Assembly: GCA_002422545.1 (NCBI GenBank)
Contig: DIWF01000001.1
Coordinates: 1 to 55,589, forward strand
Direction of reading: 5' to 3'
Length of the DNA stretch: 55,589 nt
Source of the DNA: Firmicutes bacterium UBA6113
Lineage (GTDB): Bacteria; Bacillota; Clostridia; Tissierellales; Sedimentibacteraceae
A model generated the notes under the pieces. That model was given only the letters and a program-made list of their open reading frames with translations, had not been told where the DNA came from and ran no database searches. Both the position numbers and the translations under genes were made by a program. Shown here piece by piece: positions 33,609-41,833 of this stretch. How positions within the stretch are numbered: position 1 is the stretch's first letter; each line of letters starts with the position of its first letter.

Positions 33609-35480
33609 TCATTGTTTTTCTCTTATATACAATGCATCCGGATTAATCCAGTAGCTTATTCTATCTTCACGGGTATCCAAAGAAATGCTCATGTCCCTTA
33701 AAACAAGCATTACCTCTACTTCAGGTGTTTCAATTTTAAGGCTCATGTCATCAAGCGGTACTTTTTGTGAAGATTCCATATTGCCAGGAGGATATTTTTC
33801 GGTAATCTTGTCAATATATGTGTTCATGTTGTCTTCTATAATCGTTCTGCCGCCCAGCATAATTTTTAAATCAGGCAAATTGTCAGGAGGAGTATAGGTC
33901 CAATAAATATCATATGTTCCCCTTTTTCCTTTTACTGTTATTCCTCCGTCTTGTGTTTTTTCGTAATAATCCTGAAAGTTTACAGCCCAATTATAGTTGC
34001 TCACGTCAACAGCCACCTGCTCCCGATACAGGGAAGTGCTCATATAAAAGCCGGGAGATCCTTCATAAAGATCATCAGGCTGAGGCCAAATTTGTTCAAA
34101 TCCCATTTTAGTCTTGAATGTATTGCTGTTTTGAAGATTTCTGTCAAACCATGATGGGAGATTTGCTTCATTAGTGCCTGCAAGGTAACTTACAGCATCA
34201 GTTATTGATTCCTTGACATTCTTTTCAGGTTCAACTGCAGCAGGAATCAATTTGCCATCTTCAAGCATGCCCTGTTCCTTAAGAAGATTTTCAAGTCTGC
34301 TTAATTGAGTATTTACAGGAAGTTCGTTGTATCCAACAAAAGGCAGCACTGTTATTACAGCAAGTGAACATACAACAGCAACAATTCCTACATGGGCATT
34401 TGACTTTTTAATAATTAAAAGTAACGCTGCAAGTAGAGCTGCAATCCATACCACTATAAAGAAATATTCAGTTGTTTTAAGCCCATACTTTTGAAGCTGC
34501 AATACAAAAGCCCAGGCTTCAAAGGCAAGGATAAAAAGCACAGCCACCGGATAAATTTTTTTATAAAATTTCGCTATAGGCATTTCATTGTGAGTAACCA
34601 TTATGTGAAGCCATATTCCGCTTACTGCAAAAGACGTTGCTATTGAAGAAAGTCGAATGAAATTTGCTCTCATTCCTCCTATGATCGTCTTTCCTGCCCA
34701 AAGCAAAAGCACCACTGTCATGGCAAGGACTATGGGAACCATGATGTATTGAAACAACACCTCAACGAACCTTGGCTGTTTCTGTGCTACAGCACGGTGT
34801 TCATCAGCATTACCCTTGCTGAAATCCGGAAAATACCCAAGAAAAATTGTGAAAGCTAAAAAGCCACTTATAGTTCCAATATACATGTAGACTTTGTTGC
34901 TCATTTCTCTGTAAAGTAATGCTCTTATGGCTCCGGCAACAGCAGATGTTCCGCTCATAATAACTATACCGTAAAGAAGAGCAATAAAAAATGCCTTGTG
35001 TGTCATGAAATATGAATGAGCAAAATCAGATTGGTCTTTTGGATAGCCTGCCATAACAATAAACGTTAGGAAACTTACAAACATAAAAGCTCCCACTCGA
35101 GATGCTGCAATTATTGAAATTGTTTTATAGCGCATTCCCGTAAATTCAGGATCAGTACCTCCTAAAGCATACAATAGCAGAAAAGCTAAAATTGCAGCCA
35201 ATACGCCCATAAGATTTGATGTCATGAAAGACTTTTTGTCCCCTATGCGGCTTTTTGCAGCTGTTATTGCTGCCAAGCTAATTATTGCTCCAAAGGCAAA
35301 TGACCAATGCAGGCAGTTAAACAGAAAATTGTAAGCTTCCTGCTCAGGCCAGTCAAGATGTATCCTGACAATAGTAACCAGCGAAAATGCCAGTGCGTTT
35401 GCAATAGCAGCAGGAAAAGTTTGAAAAGATTTTACTGCACCTTTTTGAATTTGCGAAACAGCTCTTTTAAAAACATTCAT
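33609..35480 (-). CDS. DUF4153 membrane protein
   Basis: 623-aa integral membrane protein. The N-terminal two thirds hold about ten or more hydrophobic helices, among them IANALAFSLVTIVRIHLDW, MGVLAAILAFLLLYALGG and TVVLLLWAGKTII. The C-terminal ~230 residues are soluble and beta-rich, with DISLDTREDRISYWINPDALY at the end, probably outside the membrane. It matches my memory of the DUF4153 family. Function is unknown. The start is ATG 35480 after GGGAGGTGAAAATT. It lies 34 bp after a 46-aa basic ORF in the same direction, so the two are probably one transcript. Confidence 0.75.
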   Translation of the reverse strand: MNVFKRAVSQIQKGAVKSFQTFPAAIANALAFSLVTIVRIHLDWPEQEAYNFLFNCLHWSFAFGAIISLAAITAAKSRIGDKKSFMTSNLMGVLAAILAFLLLYALGGTDPEFTGMRYKTISIIAASRVGAFMFVSFLTFIVMAGYPKDQSDFAHSYFMTHKAFFIALLYGIVIMSGTSAVAGAIRALLYREMSNKVYMYIGTISGFLAFTIFLGYFPDFSKGNADEHRAVAQKQPRFVEVLFQYIMVPIVLAMTVVLLLWAGKTIIGGMRANFIRLSSIATSFAVSGIWLHIMVTHNEMPIAKFYKKIYPVAVLFILAFEAWAFVLQLQKYGLKTTEYFFIVVWIAALLAALLLIIKKSNAHVGIVAVVCSLAVITVLPFVGYNELPVNTQLSRLENLLKEQGMLEDGKLIPAAVEPEKNVKESITDAVSYLAGTNEANLPSWFDRNLQNSNTFKTKMGFEQIWPQPDDLYEGSPGFYMSTSLYREQVAVDVSNYNWAVNFQDYYEKTQDGGITVKGKRGTYDIYWTYTPPDNLPDLKIMLGGRTIIEDNMNTYIDKITEKYPPGNMESSQKVPLDDMSLKIETPEVEVMLVLRDMSISLDTREDRISYWINPDALYIREKQ

Positions 35481-35514
35481 AATTTTCACCTCCCGGTCTA
35501 GCAAAAATGATTGT

Positions 35515-35655
35515 CTACTGATCTTTTTTCTTTTTCTTGATGAGCTCCGGCTGAGTCATAACCGGTCTTTCATAAGTTATTGGAACATATGTTGTTACAT
35601 CATCTGTTTTTTTCTTTTTCTTTCTTTCTTCTTTTTTAATATTTTTATTTGCCAT
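35515..35655 (-). CDS. Small Lys-rich protein (46 aa) upstream of the DUF4153 gene
   Basis: 46-residue frame with ATG 35655 and AAAGGA 7-8 nt before it. The N-terminal third is very basic (KKEERKKKKK). The middle is YVPITYERPVMTQPEL and the end is KKKKKDQ. The ordered uncharged centre, good RBS and operon placement suggest a real small protein. No function is known. The Lys runs at both ends suggest binding to nucleic acid or acidic lipid. Confidence 0.6.
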   Translation of the reverse strand: MANKNIKKEERKKKKKTDDVTTYVPITYERPVMTQPELIKKKKKDQ

Positions 35656-35699
35656 TTTAATGTCCTTCTTTCTTATATATTTTAAATTAGTACACTTAC

Positions 35700-35708
35700 A
35701 TTATACCA
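35700..35708 (-). promoter_or_regulatory. Extended -10 promoter element for the small protein/DUF4153 operon
   Basis: On the minus strand TGG-TATAAT, an extended -10 without a clear -35, about 45 bp before the small protein start. Confidence 0.45.
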
Positions 35709-35891
35709 TAAATGTTGTAAATATAAAATATTGTATTGAACTATTAAAGTATTTTTAATATATTTACCCTGAAAACACTATCCTAAACAATTAAGTACTC
35801 CCACCTTTTTCCTGTTATTCTCTATTTAAAAGTTTAGGCAAGTAAATTTTTTTAGCATATATTTATTTAAATTTGAAAAAAATTAATTTAA

Positions 35892-35921
35892 TTGTAAGTT
35901 CCACCAATAATGTGGTAAAAT
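35892..35921 (+). promoter_or_regulatory. Predicted promoter of the 115-aa gene
   Basis: TTGTAA (35892-35897), 18 bp, TAAAAT (35916-35921), with the CCAC/GTGG inverted repeat in the spacer. Confidence 0.5.
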
Positions 35922-35962
35922 AAAAGCAATAACAAGGTGAACATGCATATAAAGGAGAATAT

Positions 35963-36310
35963 ATGAAAGAAATTAACGGAGTAGAAAAACAAAAGAAACT
36001 GGTTAATGTTGTTTTGGACGAAAAAGATGTGCCGGTTCTTATAAAAGATATTGAAGAAATGGAATTTGAAGACACCAAGTATAAGAGCAAGGAAAAATTT
36101 GAATACGACAAAAAAATAATTCTTGAGACACCATGGAATGTAAATGTGGTTCTTCAGAATAAAACAAGCAAAATTAGCGAAATAATTGACATTAATATTC
36201 AAAGAAACGGTATCAAAGACGTAAGCTGCAAAAGGATATTTTCAGCACTCAGAGCAAAGTACAAATCTTCTCCTAACCTGGACGACAATGAAAGAGCAGA
36301 ATTAATATAG
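35963..36310 (+). CDS. Hypothetical protein, 115 aa
   Basis: I do not recognise this protein. It is soluble, highly charged (many Lys and Glu), with no signal peptide, TM helix or Cys pair; Cys occurs once (VSCKRIF). Predicted order is helix near the N-terminus, beta strands around ILETPWNVNVVLQNK and IIDINIQRNGI, then a helical Lys/Arg tail. The RBS AAAGGAGAAT before ATG 35963 and the terminator downstream support a real single gene. Confidence 0.6.
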   Translation: MKEINGVEKQKKLVNVVLDEKDVPVLIKDIEEMEFEDTKYKSKEKFEYDKKIILETPWNVNVVLQNKTSKISEIIDINIQRNGIKDVSCKRIFSALRAKYKSSPNLDDNERAELI

Positions 36311-36346
36311 CGGGATGACCGCTTATTTTTTTGTAAAGATTTAACA

Positions 36347-36374
36347 AAAAACCTGCCGAATAAGGCAGGTTTTT
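36347..36374. terminator. Bidirectional terminator
   Basis: An 11-bp stem AAAAACCTGCC / GGCAGGTTTTT with a 6-nt loop between the 115-aa gene and the ferritin-like gene. A smaller CGG-N5-CCG hairpin with T run lies just before it (36311-36334). Confidence 0.9.
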
Positions 36375-36384
36375 ATATTATTGC

Positions 36385-36873
36385 TTATAATCCTCTTCCA
36401 AAAAGCGGCTGGCTTTCGGTCTTCCTCTGAAGAATCATCTTCAGATGAGATTTTTCTTCATTAAGTATTATTTCCATCTCTTCTTTGGCAAGATCAGGAT
36501 AAAGTCTTTGAAGTTCAGTCACAAATATAACAGCATCTCTTTCGGACTGCTCTGCCAATTCGAATATCTGGCTCTTGGTAAATATTTTTTTAGCTTCCTC
36601 AATCAGTTTCTCATCAAAAAGAACATTGTTTTCAACCAGCAAATCCATGTACTCAACATCTTCTTCATCTAAATCAACTTCTGCATTCTTTTCGAATCTT
36701 GCAAGCAGCGCATTGTAGATTTTTTCATGCCTTTCTTCGTCTTTAGCCAGTTTTTCGAAAAACTGCTCTCCTATTCTTGCTTCAGCAGCTATAGCCCTGT
36801 ATAATTTTGCTGCACTTGCTTCATTTTCAGCAATTGTTTTTAACAACTTAGTTCCATTCCATTTTACAGTCAT
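36385..36873 (-). CDS. Ferritin-like diiron / rubrerythrin-type protein
   Basis: 162-aa four-helix protein. Helix 1 has TIAENEASAAKLYRAIAAE, and helix 2 has AKDEERHEKIYNALLARF with an EExxH metal pair. Later helices carry ELAEQSERDAVIFVTELQRLYPD and NEEKSHLKMI (ExxH). The two E/ExxH sets fit a diiron site like rubrerythrin's ferritin-like domain, without the rubredoxin domain. Possible roles are peroxide reduction or iron handling. The start is ATG 36873 behind GGGGAAAATATT. It is monocistronic. Confidence 0.8.
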   Translation of the reverse strand: MTVKWNGTKLLKTIAENEASAAKLYRAIAAEARIGEQFFEKLAKDEERHEKIYNALLARFEKNAEVDLDEEDVEYMDLLVENNVLFDEKLIEEAKKIFTKSQIFELAEQSERDAVIFVTELQRLYPDLAKEEMEIILNEEKSHLKMILQRKTESQPLFGRGL

Positions 36874-36987
36874 AATATTTTCCCCTTTCAGATATTTTAT
36901 CACTTTAAATTTATACCCGGAAAAATATTATTAAAACATCATTATTAACTTTATGCAACTTTAAAAGAAATGTTTTTTGAGTTTGAA

Positions 36988-38256
36988 CTAATTTAAATTC
37001 CCTAATGCTTGTTTTATATCGTCAAGTATGTCATCAATACTTTCAATGCCAACAGACAGTCTGACCAGTCCCGGTGTTATGCCTGCTGCAACAAGTTGGC
37101 TGTCAGTAAGCTGTCTGTGAGTGGAGCTGGCTGGATGCAGAACGCATGTGCGTATGTCTGCAACATGGACTTCATTTGATGCAAGCCTTAAAGAATCTAT
37201 GAATTTAACGGCATTTTCTCTGCTTCCTTTTATTGATAATGAAATTACACCGCTTGCTCCATTTGGAACATATTTTTTTGCAAGTTCATTATATTTATCT
37301 GTTGCAAGGCCCGGATAATTTACAAATTCAACTTTGTCAGATTTGTTTAAATACTCCGCAACAGTCAAGGCATTGCTGCAGTGTCTTTCCATTCTGACTG
37401 CCAGAGTTTCCAGTCCAAGATTCAAAAGGAATGCTGCATTTGCAGAAGGATATGCTCCTATGTCCCTCATCATCTGCACTCTTGCTTTTGCTATGTAAGC
37501 TGCCTTGCCGAAGTTTTTTGTGTACACGACGCCGTGATAAGATTCATCAGGTTCTGTAAATTCAGGGAACTTTCCGCTTGTCCAGTCAAAGTTTCCGCTG
37601 TCCACAATTACTCCCCCAAGCTGGACTGCATGGCCATCCATATACTTAGTAGTTGAATGAACCACAATATCTGCGCCGAATTCAAAAGGTCTACAAAGAA
37701 CAGGTGTTGCAAATGTGTTGTCAACAATCAGCGGCACGTTATTTTTGTGGGCAATGTTTGCAAATTTTTCAATATCAAATACAGAAAGTGCAGGATTTGC
37801 TATTGTTTCTCCAAAAACGGCCCTTGTGTTTTCCTTGAATTCCTTTTGAATTTCTTCATCAGTTGCATCAGTGCTTACAAAAGTGCATTCTATTCCGAAT
37901 CTTTTTAAAGTTACAGCAAAAAGATTTATTGTTCCTCCATATATTGTTGATACGCTGATAAAATGGTCACCAGCTTTGAGAATATTCAAAAGACTTATCA
38001 TTGAAGCAGCTTGTCCTGACGTGGTGCACATTGCTCCCACTCCCCCTTCCAGAGCGGCAATCTTAGCTTCAACTGCAGCAACTGTGGGATTTGAAATACG
38101 CGAATACATGTGTCCTTCAGCACTCAGGTCAAACAATTTTCCTATATGTTCAGTGGAATCATACTTGTATGTTGTTGATTGATAAATCGGAAGAGCTCTT
38201 GGTTCTCCATTTTTAGGCTGGTAGCCTTCATGAAGCAGTTGTGTTTCAATTTTCAT
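36988..38256 (-). CDS. O-acetylhomoserine sulfhydrylase-type PLP enzyme
   Basis: 422-aa PLP enzyme of the Cys/Met metabolism family. The N-terminus LLHEGYQPKNGEPRALPIYQSTTY is the OAH-sulfhydrylase form, with YSRISNPT next. VDNTFATPVLCRPFEFGADIVVHSTTKYMDGH contains the PLP Lys (TTKY), and SVGIES lies near the end. The reaction would be O-acetylhomoserine plus sulfide (or methanethiol) to homocysteine (or methionine). Methionine gamma-lyase activity is the main alternative. No SAM riboswitch is seen upstream, only a sigma-A promoter. Confidence 0.88.
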   Translation of the reverse strand: MKIETQLLHEGYQPKNGEPRALPIYQSTTYKYDSTEHIGKLFDLSAEGHMYSRISNPTVAAVEAKIAALEGGVGAMCTTSGQAASMISLLNILKAGDHFISVSTIYGGTINLFAVTLKRFGIECTFVSTDATDEEIQKEFKENTRAVFGETIANPALSVFDIEKFANIAHKNNVPLIVDNTFATPVLCRPFEFGADIVVHSTTKYMDGHAVQLGGVIVDSGNFDWTSGKFPEFTEPDESYHGVVYTKNFGKAAYIAKARVQMMRDIGAYPSANAAFLLNLGLETLAVRMERHCSNALTVAEYLNKSDKVEFVNYPGLATDKYNELAKKYVPNGASGVISLSIKGSRENAVKFIDSLRLASNEVHVADIRTCVLHPASSTHRQLTDSQLVAAGITPGLVRLSVGIESIDDILDDIKQALGNLN

Positions 38257-38342
38257 TTATTACCTCCGGTTGATTATATTTAATTTCCCATTGAATAATT
38301 GACATAACGTAATTACACATGAAGGAAAATATATTGTTGAAC

Positions 38343-38371
38343 ATTATATCACGATGTTCTCTTTTCATCAA
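38343..38371 (-). promoter_or_regulatory. Sigma-A promoter of the OAH sulfhydrylase gene
   Basis: On the minus strand TTGATG (38366-38371), 17 bp, TATAAT (38343-38348), giving a leader of about 80 nt without a recognisable riboswitch. Confidence 0.75.
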
Positions 38372-38444
38372 TATACATTTCAAAGTATTTATATGTATGT
38401 TTATGATGCTCATTTAAAACACATCATCCTAGTATCGCAAACAA

Positions 38445-39395
38445 TTAATTCCAGCTGATATTTTCCGGTGCTCTGAGCGCCTGATGTTTTATTATGGGAA
38501 CATTGTATTTTTCGCCGAGTTTTCTCACCAGATCCTTATAGCAGCCTTTTAGTTTGTCGTGAAAAACAATTCCGTCAATTCCTCCGACAATTGATTTTAT
38601 GCATGCAGAAAGTTTTTTATCACCTTGTTCACCCTCATATTCACCGGAAACAAGCCACTGGTTTGCCACAATGTGTGAAATTCCGAAATATTCTTTTCTT
38701 TCATTCCAGGAAGTATGCACTGCCTCAGCAAAATTCGGATCAAAATGAACGCCGCCAACACAAAGCAAATTATGAAGCTTTATGTCATCGTCAAAAACAT
38801 GTAGTAGTGAACGAGCCAAAATGCTGCATGCCTGTTTGTTGGACCAGCTTTCTTCTTCACTTCCCACTTCTATGTCAACCATGGGAACATTGTATTTAAG
38901 CAACAGTTCCGGGTCGCCCGTTCCGTCATGGACTCCTGACCAGTGAGTGGCTTCAGTTACAACCTTAAAATCTTCAAGTCCTATATCTTTTCGTATTTTT
39001 TCCATTGAAAGCATGAGATTATGATTATACAAAGGATTGGCAGGGCCGTAACATCCTGATGATACGTCTCCGATTGTGTGTATTGTAAGCACTCTTTCAG
39101 GCGCATTTGTTCCTTCATGCCAGGTTACCATCCCTGACATGTCAAAGTCGCCGAAATGTTTGTTCATGTCAGGTAAAAATCTGGGATAATCTCGGCATAT
39201 GGCAATATCGCTGGGAGCAAAATAATATTCATTGTTTTTTTCATCTGCATACTTCATCACTTCTCTGCCATCAAAAGTAAATCCTGCCGGATTAAGATAT
39301 CCTTCTTCTTTTAAAATGTCCCAAACAAGAAAGCTAACATGCCCCCATTTTTTTTCGTCACAAATATAATAAACAGCTTTCCTTCCTTTTGTCAT
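38445..39395 (-). CDS. D-aminoacyl-tRNA deacylase, archaeal/plant DTD2 (GEK1) family
   Basis: 316-aa protein that I match to the tRNA_deacylase family (PF04414) of archaea and plants. Shared blocks are VVTEATHWSG (archaeal YEATHHGP), VPMVDIEVGSEEESWSN (archaeal PSFFIEIGSSEEEW), CVGGVHFDPNFAEA (archaeal GIGGGHYAPK) and GISHIVANQW. The enzyme frees D-amino acids from mis-charged tRNA and, in archaea and plants, removes aldehyde-modified D-aminoacyl adducts. No signal peptide. Its presence in a Firmicute is unusual. It has its own upstream region and RBS GGGAGGAACG. A diverged bacterial branch with another substrate is possible. Confidence 0.75.
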   Translation of the reverse strand: MTKGRKAVYYICDEKKWGHVSFLVWDILKEEGYLNPAGFTFDGREVMKYADEKNNEYYFAPSDIAICRDYPRFLPDMNKHFGDFDMSGMVTWHEGTNAPERVLTIHTIGDVSSGCYGPANPLYNHNLMLSMEKIRKDIGLEDFKVVTEATHWSGVHDGTGDPELLLKYNVPMVDIEVGSEEESWSNKQACSILARSLLHVFDDDIKLHNLLCVGGVHFDPNFAEAVHTSWNERKEYFGISHIVANQWLVSGEYEGEQGDKKLSACIKSIVGGIDGIVFHDKLKGCYKDLVRKLGEKYNVPIIKHQALRAPENISWN

Positions 39396-39591
39396 CTCGT
39401 TCCTCCCTATCTTTTCTTTATATATTACTGCAATCGTAATAATTTTTCAATATATCATCATTATAAAAATATAGTATATCTTAATCTCAGTAAAATCACT
39501 TTTCCCTTCAGTGCATATATTATTAGTATATATAATTATATTTCCATCGCAGATGTGCAATTATAATACCGCTTACAATAAGGAGGTAAAA

Positions 39592-40047
39592 ATGACCATC
39601 AAAAAAATAAATAACCTTAAGCCTTACAAGGCTAATAATATATTGATAAAGAAAGTAAACAACAATGAAAAATCTGGATTTATCAAAATCAGGACAGTAA
39701 CAGAACTCGGAACAACTCCTGTAGAAAATGCTTCCGTAACTGTATTTTCCACGCTGGATGAAGCAGTTCCGCTGAGCACCCATTTGTCAGACACAAACGG
39801 AAATGTTCCCATGTTTACAGTGCCAGTATCCTACGATCCAGAAGATATCAAAATGGATCCTGTATATTATTTTACAGAATATGATATAAAAGTATCTCAT
39901 GAAGATTATTATAATGTGTTTATTTACGGCATACAAATTTTTCCCGACATAACAACCAACTTTGACATCAATCTTACTAAAGTACCGCCTGAAAGTGTTC
40001 TTCCTAGCAGAGAACGAATAATTCGTATTCCCAGAATAGATTTGTAA
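39592..40047 (+). CDS. SleC-prodomain-like small protein (paralogue of 5542-5979)
   Basis: 151-aa paralogue of the protein at 5542-5979. Shared features in order are KKINNLKPYKANNILIKK (compare FTAKNLLVKK), GFIKIRTVTELGTTPVENASVTVF, a LSDTNGNVP turn, TEYDIKVSHEDYYN, IQIFPDITTNFDINLT, and a basic tail with RIIRIPRI. No signal peptide or catalytic domain. The start is ATG 39592 behind AAGGAGGTAAAA; the frame opens at 39511. A CATATATTA element (39514-39522) resembles a late-sporulation sigma -10 box, but this is weak. Function unknown. Confidence 0.65.
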   Translation: MTIKKINNLKPYKANNILIKKVNNNEKSGFIKIRTVTELGTTPVENASVTVFSTLDEAVPLSTHLSDTNGNVPMFTVPVSYDPEDIKMDPVYYFTEYDIKVSHEDYYNVFIYGIQIFPDITTNFDINLTKVPPESVLPSRERIIRIPRIDL

Positions 40048-40146
40048 TATATTTTGCAATATAAATTTAATTTTGAAAAATTTAGTAGATGAATTAAATT
40101 AATAAAAACATCTTCAAGGGGAACTATATATTTGGAGGTGATTTTT

Positions 40147-40578
40147 TTGAAATTAAAAGAAATAATGTCAACTGACATCGTAAGTTTAAATCAAGATGAT
40201 TCTATTGAAAGTGCAGCTCAGCTTATGAAACAGTACAATATCGGGTCAATTCCAATAACCGGGCAAAACGGTGTTATCGGCATCGTAACAGACAGAGATA
40301 TTACATTAAGAGCTGTTGCATCCGGACAAAATACAAGCCGTCAGACTATTGGTGAAGTAATGTCAACAAATATTGTATCCGGACGCCCTGATATGGACGT
40401 ACATGAAGCTGCGAGAATTATGAGCGAAAATCAGATAAGAAGGCTTCCAGTTGTTGAAAACAGGAGCCTTGTAGGAATGGTTTCCCTTGGAGATATTTCA
40501 GTTGAGCCTGAACTTCAGGATAATGCAGAACAGGCCCTTAAAAACATATCAAAACCTGCTGACAACTCTTTTATTTAG
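40147..40578 (+). CDS. Tandem CBS domain protein
   Basis: 143-aa protein made of two CBS domains: MSTDIVSLNQDDSIESAAQLM with GIVTDRDITLR, then MSTNIVSGRPDMDVHEAARIM with GMVSLGDIS. Such stand-alone pairs bind adenine nucleotides (AMP, ATP, NAD) and sense energy or redox state. The nearest relatives are YhcV-type proteins. The start is TTG 40147 with GGAGGTG at 6 nt spacing. The TTG at 40132 lies within the RBS itself. It is monocistronic; the partner protein is unknown. Confidence 0.9.
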   Translation: MKLKEIMSTDIVSLNQDDSIESAAQLMKQYNIGSIPITGQNGVIGIVTDRDITLRAVASGQNTSRQTIGEVMSTNIVSGRPDMDVHEAARIMSENQIRRLPVVENRSLVGMVSLGDISVEPELQDNAEQALKNISKPADNSFI

Positions 40579-40581
40579 AAG

Positions 40582-40615
40582 AAAAGAACAGAGAATTAAT
40601 TTTCTCTGTTCTTTT
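40582..40615. terminator. Bidirectional terminator (CBS / ferredoxin)
   Basis: A 14-bp perfect stem AAAAGAACAGAGAA with its complement and a TTAATT loop between convergent genes. Confidence 0.9.
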
Positions 40616-40619
40616 TATG

Positions 40620-40859
40620 TTATTGAAATGATATTGCTCCTGTTGGGCAAACTCTAAGACATTTGCCACACTTGACGCATTTCTTCAGATCAATCTTAGG
40701 AGCTTCAAATTTGTCCTGTGTCAACGCTCCCACTGGGCAAGCCCTCACGGAAGGGCATTTGTGATTTTGAGGACATCTTCCCTTGTTTACTTTCAAAGTT
40801 TTATCTTTTAAATCCTTTGGATCCACTTCATTTTTTAAGAAAAAATCAAATAATGACAT
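40620..40859 (-). CDS. 4Fe-4S ferredoxin-like protein
   Basis: 79-aa small electron carrier. The C-terminal half has a canonical cluster site CVKCGKCLRVCPTGAI. The N-terminal site is modified to RCPQNHKCPSVRACPVGAL, with wider Cys spacing than the usual CxxCxxC, so the second cluster may be 4Fe-4S with altered potential or missing. A short N-terminal extension of about 25 residues is charged. It is monocistronic, with no enzyme partner next to it. Confidence 0.88.
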   Translation of the reverse strand: MSLFDFFLKNEVDPKDLKDKTLKVNKGRCPQNHKCPSVRACPVGALTQDKFEAPKIDLKKCVKCGKCLRVCPTGAISFQ

Positions 40860-41090
40860 ATTAACTCCTTATAATTCAGTTTTCTAAATTATAAGCATTC
40901 AGTTATTCTTTTTCTGTGATTTAATCACTTAGCTTTCAATTTGTGCTTAAAGTTTTGTGAACTCTAAGAAACACTTAAAAGAAATCAATTGTTAAGCAGT
41001 GCTGACTGTTGATTTAGAATCTATCTCCAATGAATATTAAATGTTTTAAGAGGGACAATAACTGTCAGTATATAAGAACGGAGTGATTAA

Positions 41091-41783
41091 ATGCAGTGGT
41101 TTGAATTAACATTAAGAGTTTTTGTATCTTACCTGGTGCTTCTTGTAATGACCCGCCTCATGGGCAAAAAACAATTGAGCCAGCTTACATTTTTCAATTA
41201 TGTTACAGGAATAACAATAGGTTCCATGGCTTCGGCTCTGGCAACAGACAATAATTTGCAGTTTGAACATGGAATATACTCTTTGATATTATGGTCTTCC
41301 CTGACCATATTGATGGAATATCTTACTTTAAAATCAATAAAAATAAGGTACTGGACAGACGGCCGTCCCACCGTCCTCATTAAACACGGGGAAGTTGTAA
41401 AATCAGCCCTAAAAAAAACCAGGTACAATATGGATGAACTGAATATGATGCTGAGAAAAATAAATATATTCAACATGGAAGAAGTTGACTATGCAATCCT
41501 TGAAAACAACGGAGAACTGACTGTATTAAAAAAAGTTGGATATCTTAATTTTACAAAAATGGATTCAGGTAAATCTTTCAAACCAAACAAAAATTTACCT
41601 ACTGAAGTTATAAACGGCGGAAAAATCAACAAAGACACTTTAAATGAGCTGGGATTAGATATAAAATGGCTTGAATTTGAAATTAAAAAGAAAGGTTATA
41701 AATTAGAGGACATATTTTATGCCGAAATTGACAGCAGCACAGAGCTTTTTATCATGCCTGTGAACAAGGAGAATTATTCATAA
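41091..41783 (+). CDS. DUF421 membrane protein (YetF/YdfR type)
   Basis: 230-aa protein with about three N-terminal TM helices (FVSYLVLLVMTRLMGKKQLSQLTFF is a family signature), then a cytosolic domain with RPTVLIKHGEVV, NMDELNMMLRKINIF and VDYAILENNGELTV. In Bacillus relatives are spore or stress-associated membrane proteins of unknown biochemical role. The start is ATG 41091 with a weak RBS (CGGAGTG). It is monocistronic. Confidence 0.9.
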   Translation: MQWFELTLRVFVSYLVLLVMTRLMGKKQLSQLTFFNYVTGITIGSMASALATDNNLQFEHGIYSLILWSSLTILMEYLTLKSIKIRYWTDGRPTVLIKHGEVVKSALKKTRYNMDELNMMLRKINIFNMEEVDYAILENNGELTVLKKVGYLNFTKMDSGKSFKPNKNLPTEVINGGKINKDTLNELGLDIKWLEFEIKKKGYKLEDIFYAEIDSSTELFIMPVNKENYS

Positions 41784-41795
41784 ACGGCATTATCA

Positions 41796-41833
41796 AAAAT
41801 AGCTATGGCAAATGATTTTGTCATAGCTATTTT
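41796..41833. terminator. Bidirectional terminator (DUF421 / YjdF-like)
   Basis: AAAATAGCTATG and its complement CATAGCTATTTT around a 14-nt loop; the right arm includes the stop codon of the minus-strand gene. Confidence 0.85.

Larger units (their letters stand above)
35656..35962. other. 307-bp divergent intergenic region
   Basis: AT-rich, with promoters for both flanking genes (35700-35708 minus; 35892-35921 plus). A CCAC-N7-GTGG inverted repeat (35901-35915) lies between the plus-strand -35 and -10 boxes and could be an operator. No gene was recognised. Confidence 0.6.

Noticed and set aside
38257..38444. SAM riboswitch or T-box before the OAH sulfhydrylase gene
   Set aside because: The leader is only about 80 nt and lacks the conserved SAM-I core or T-box sequence; only a sigma-A promoter is visible.
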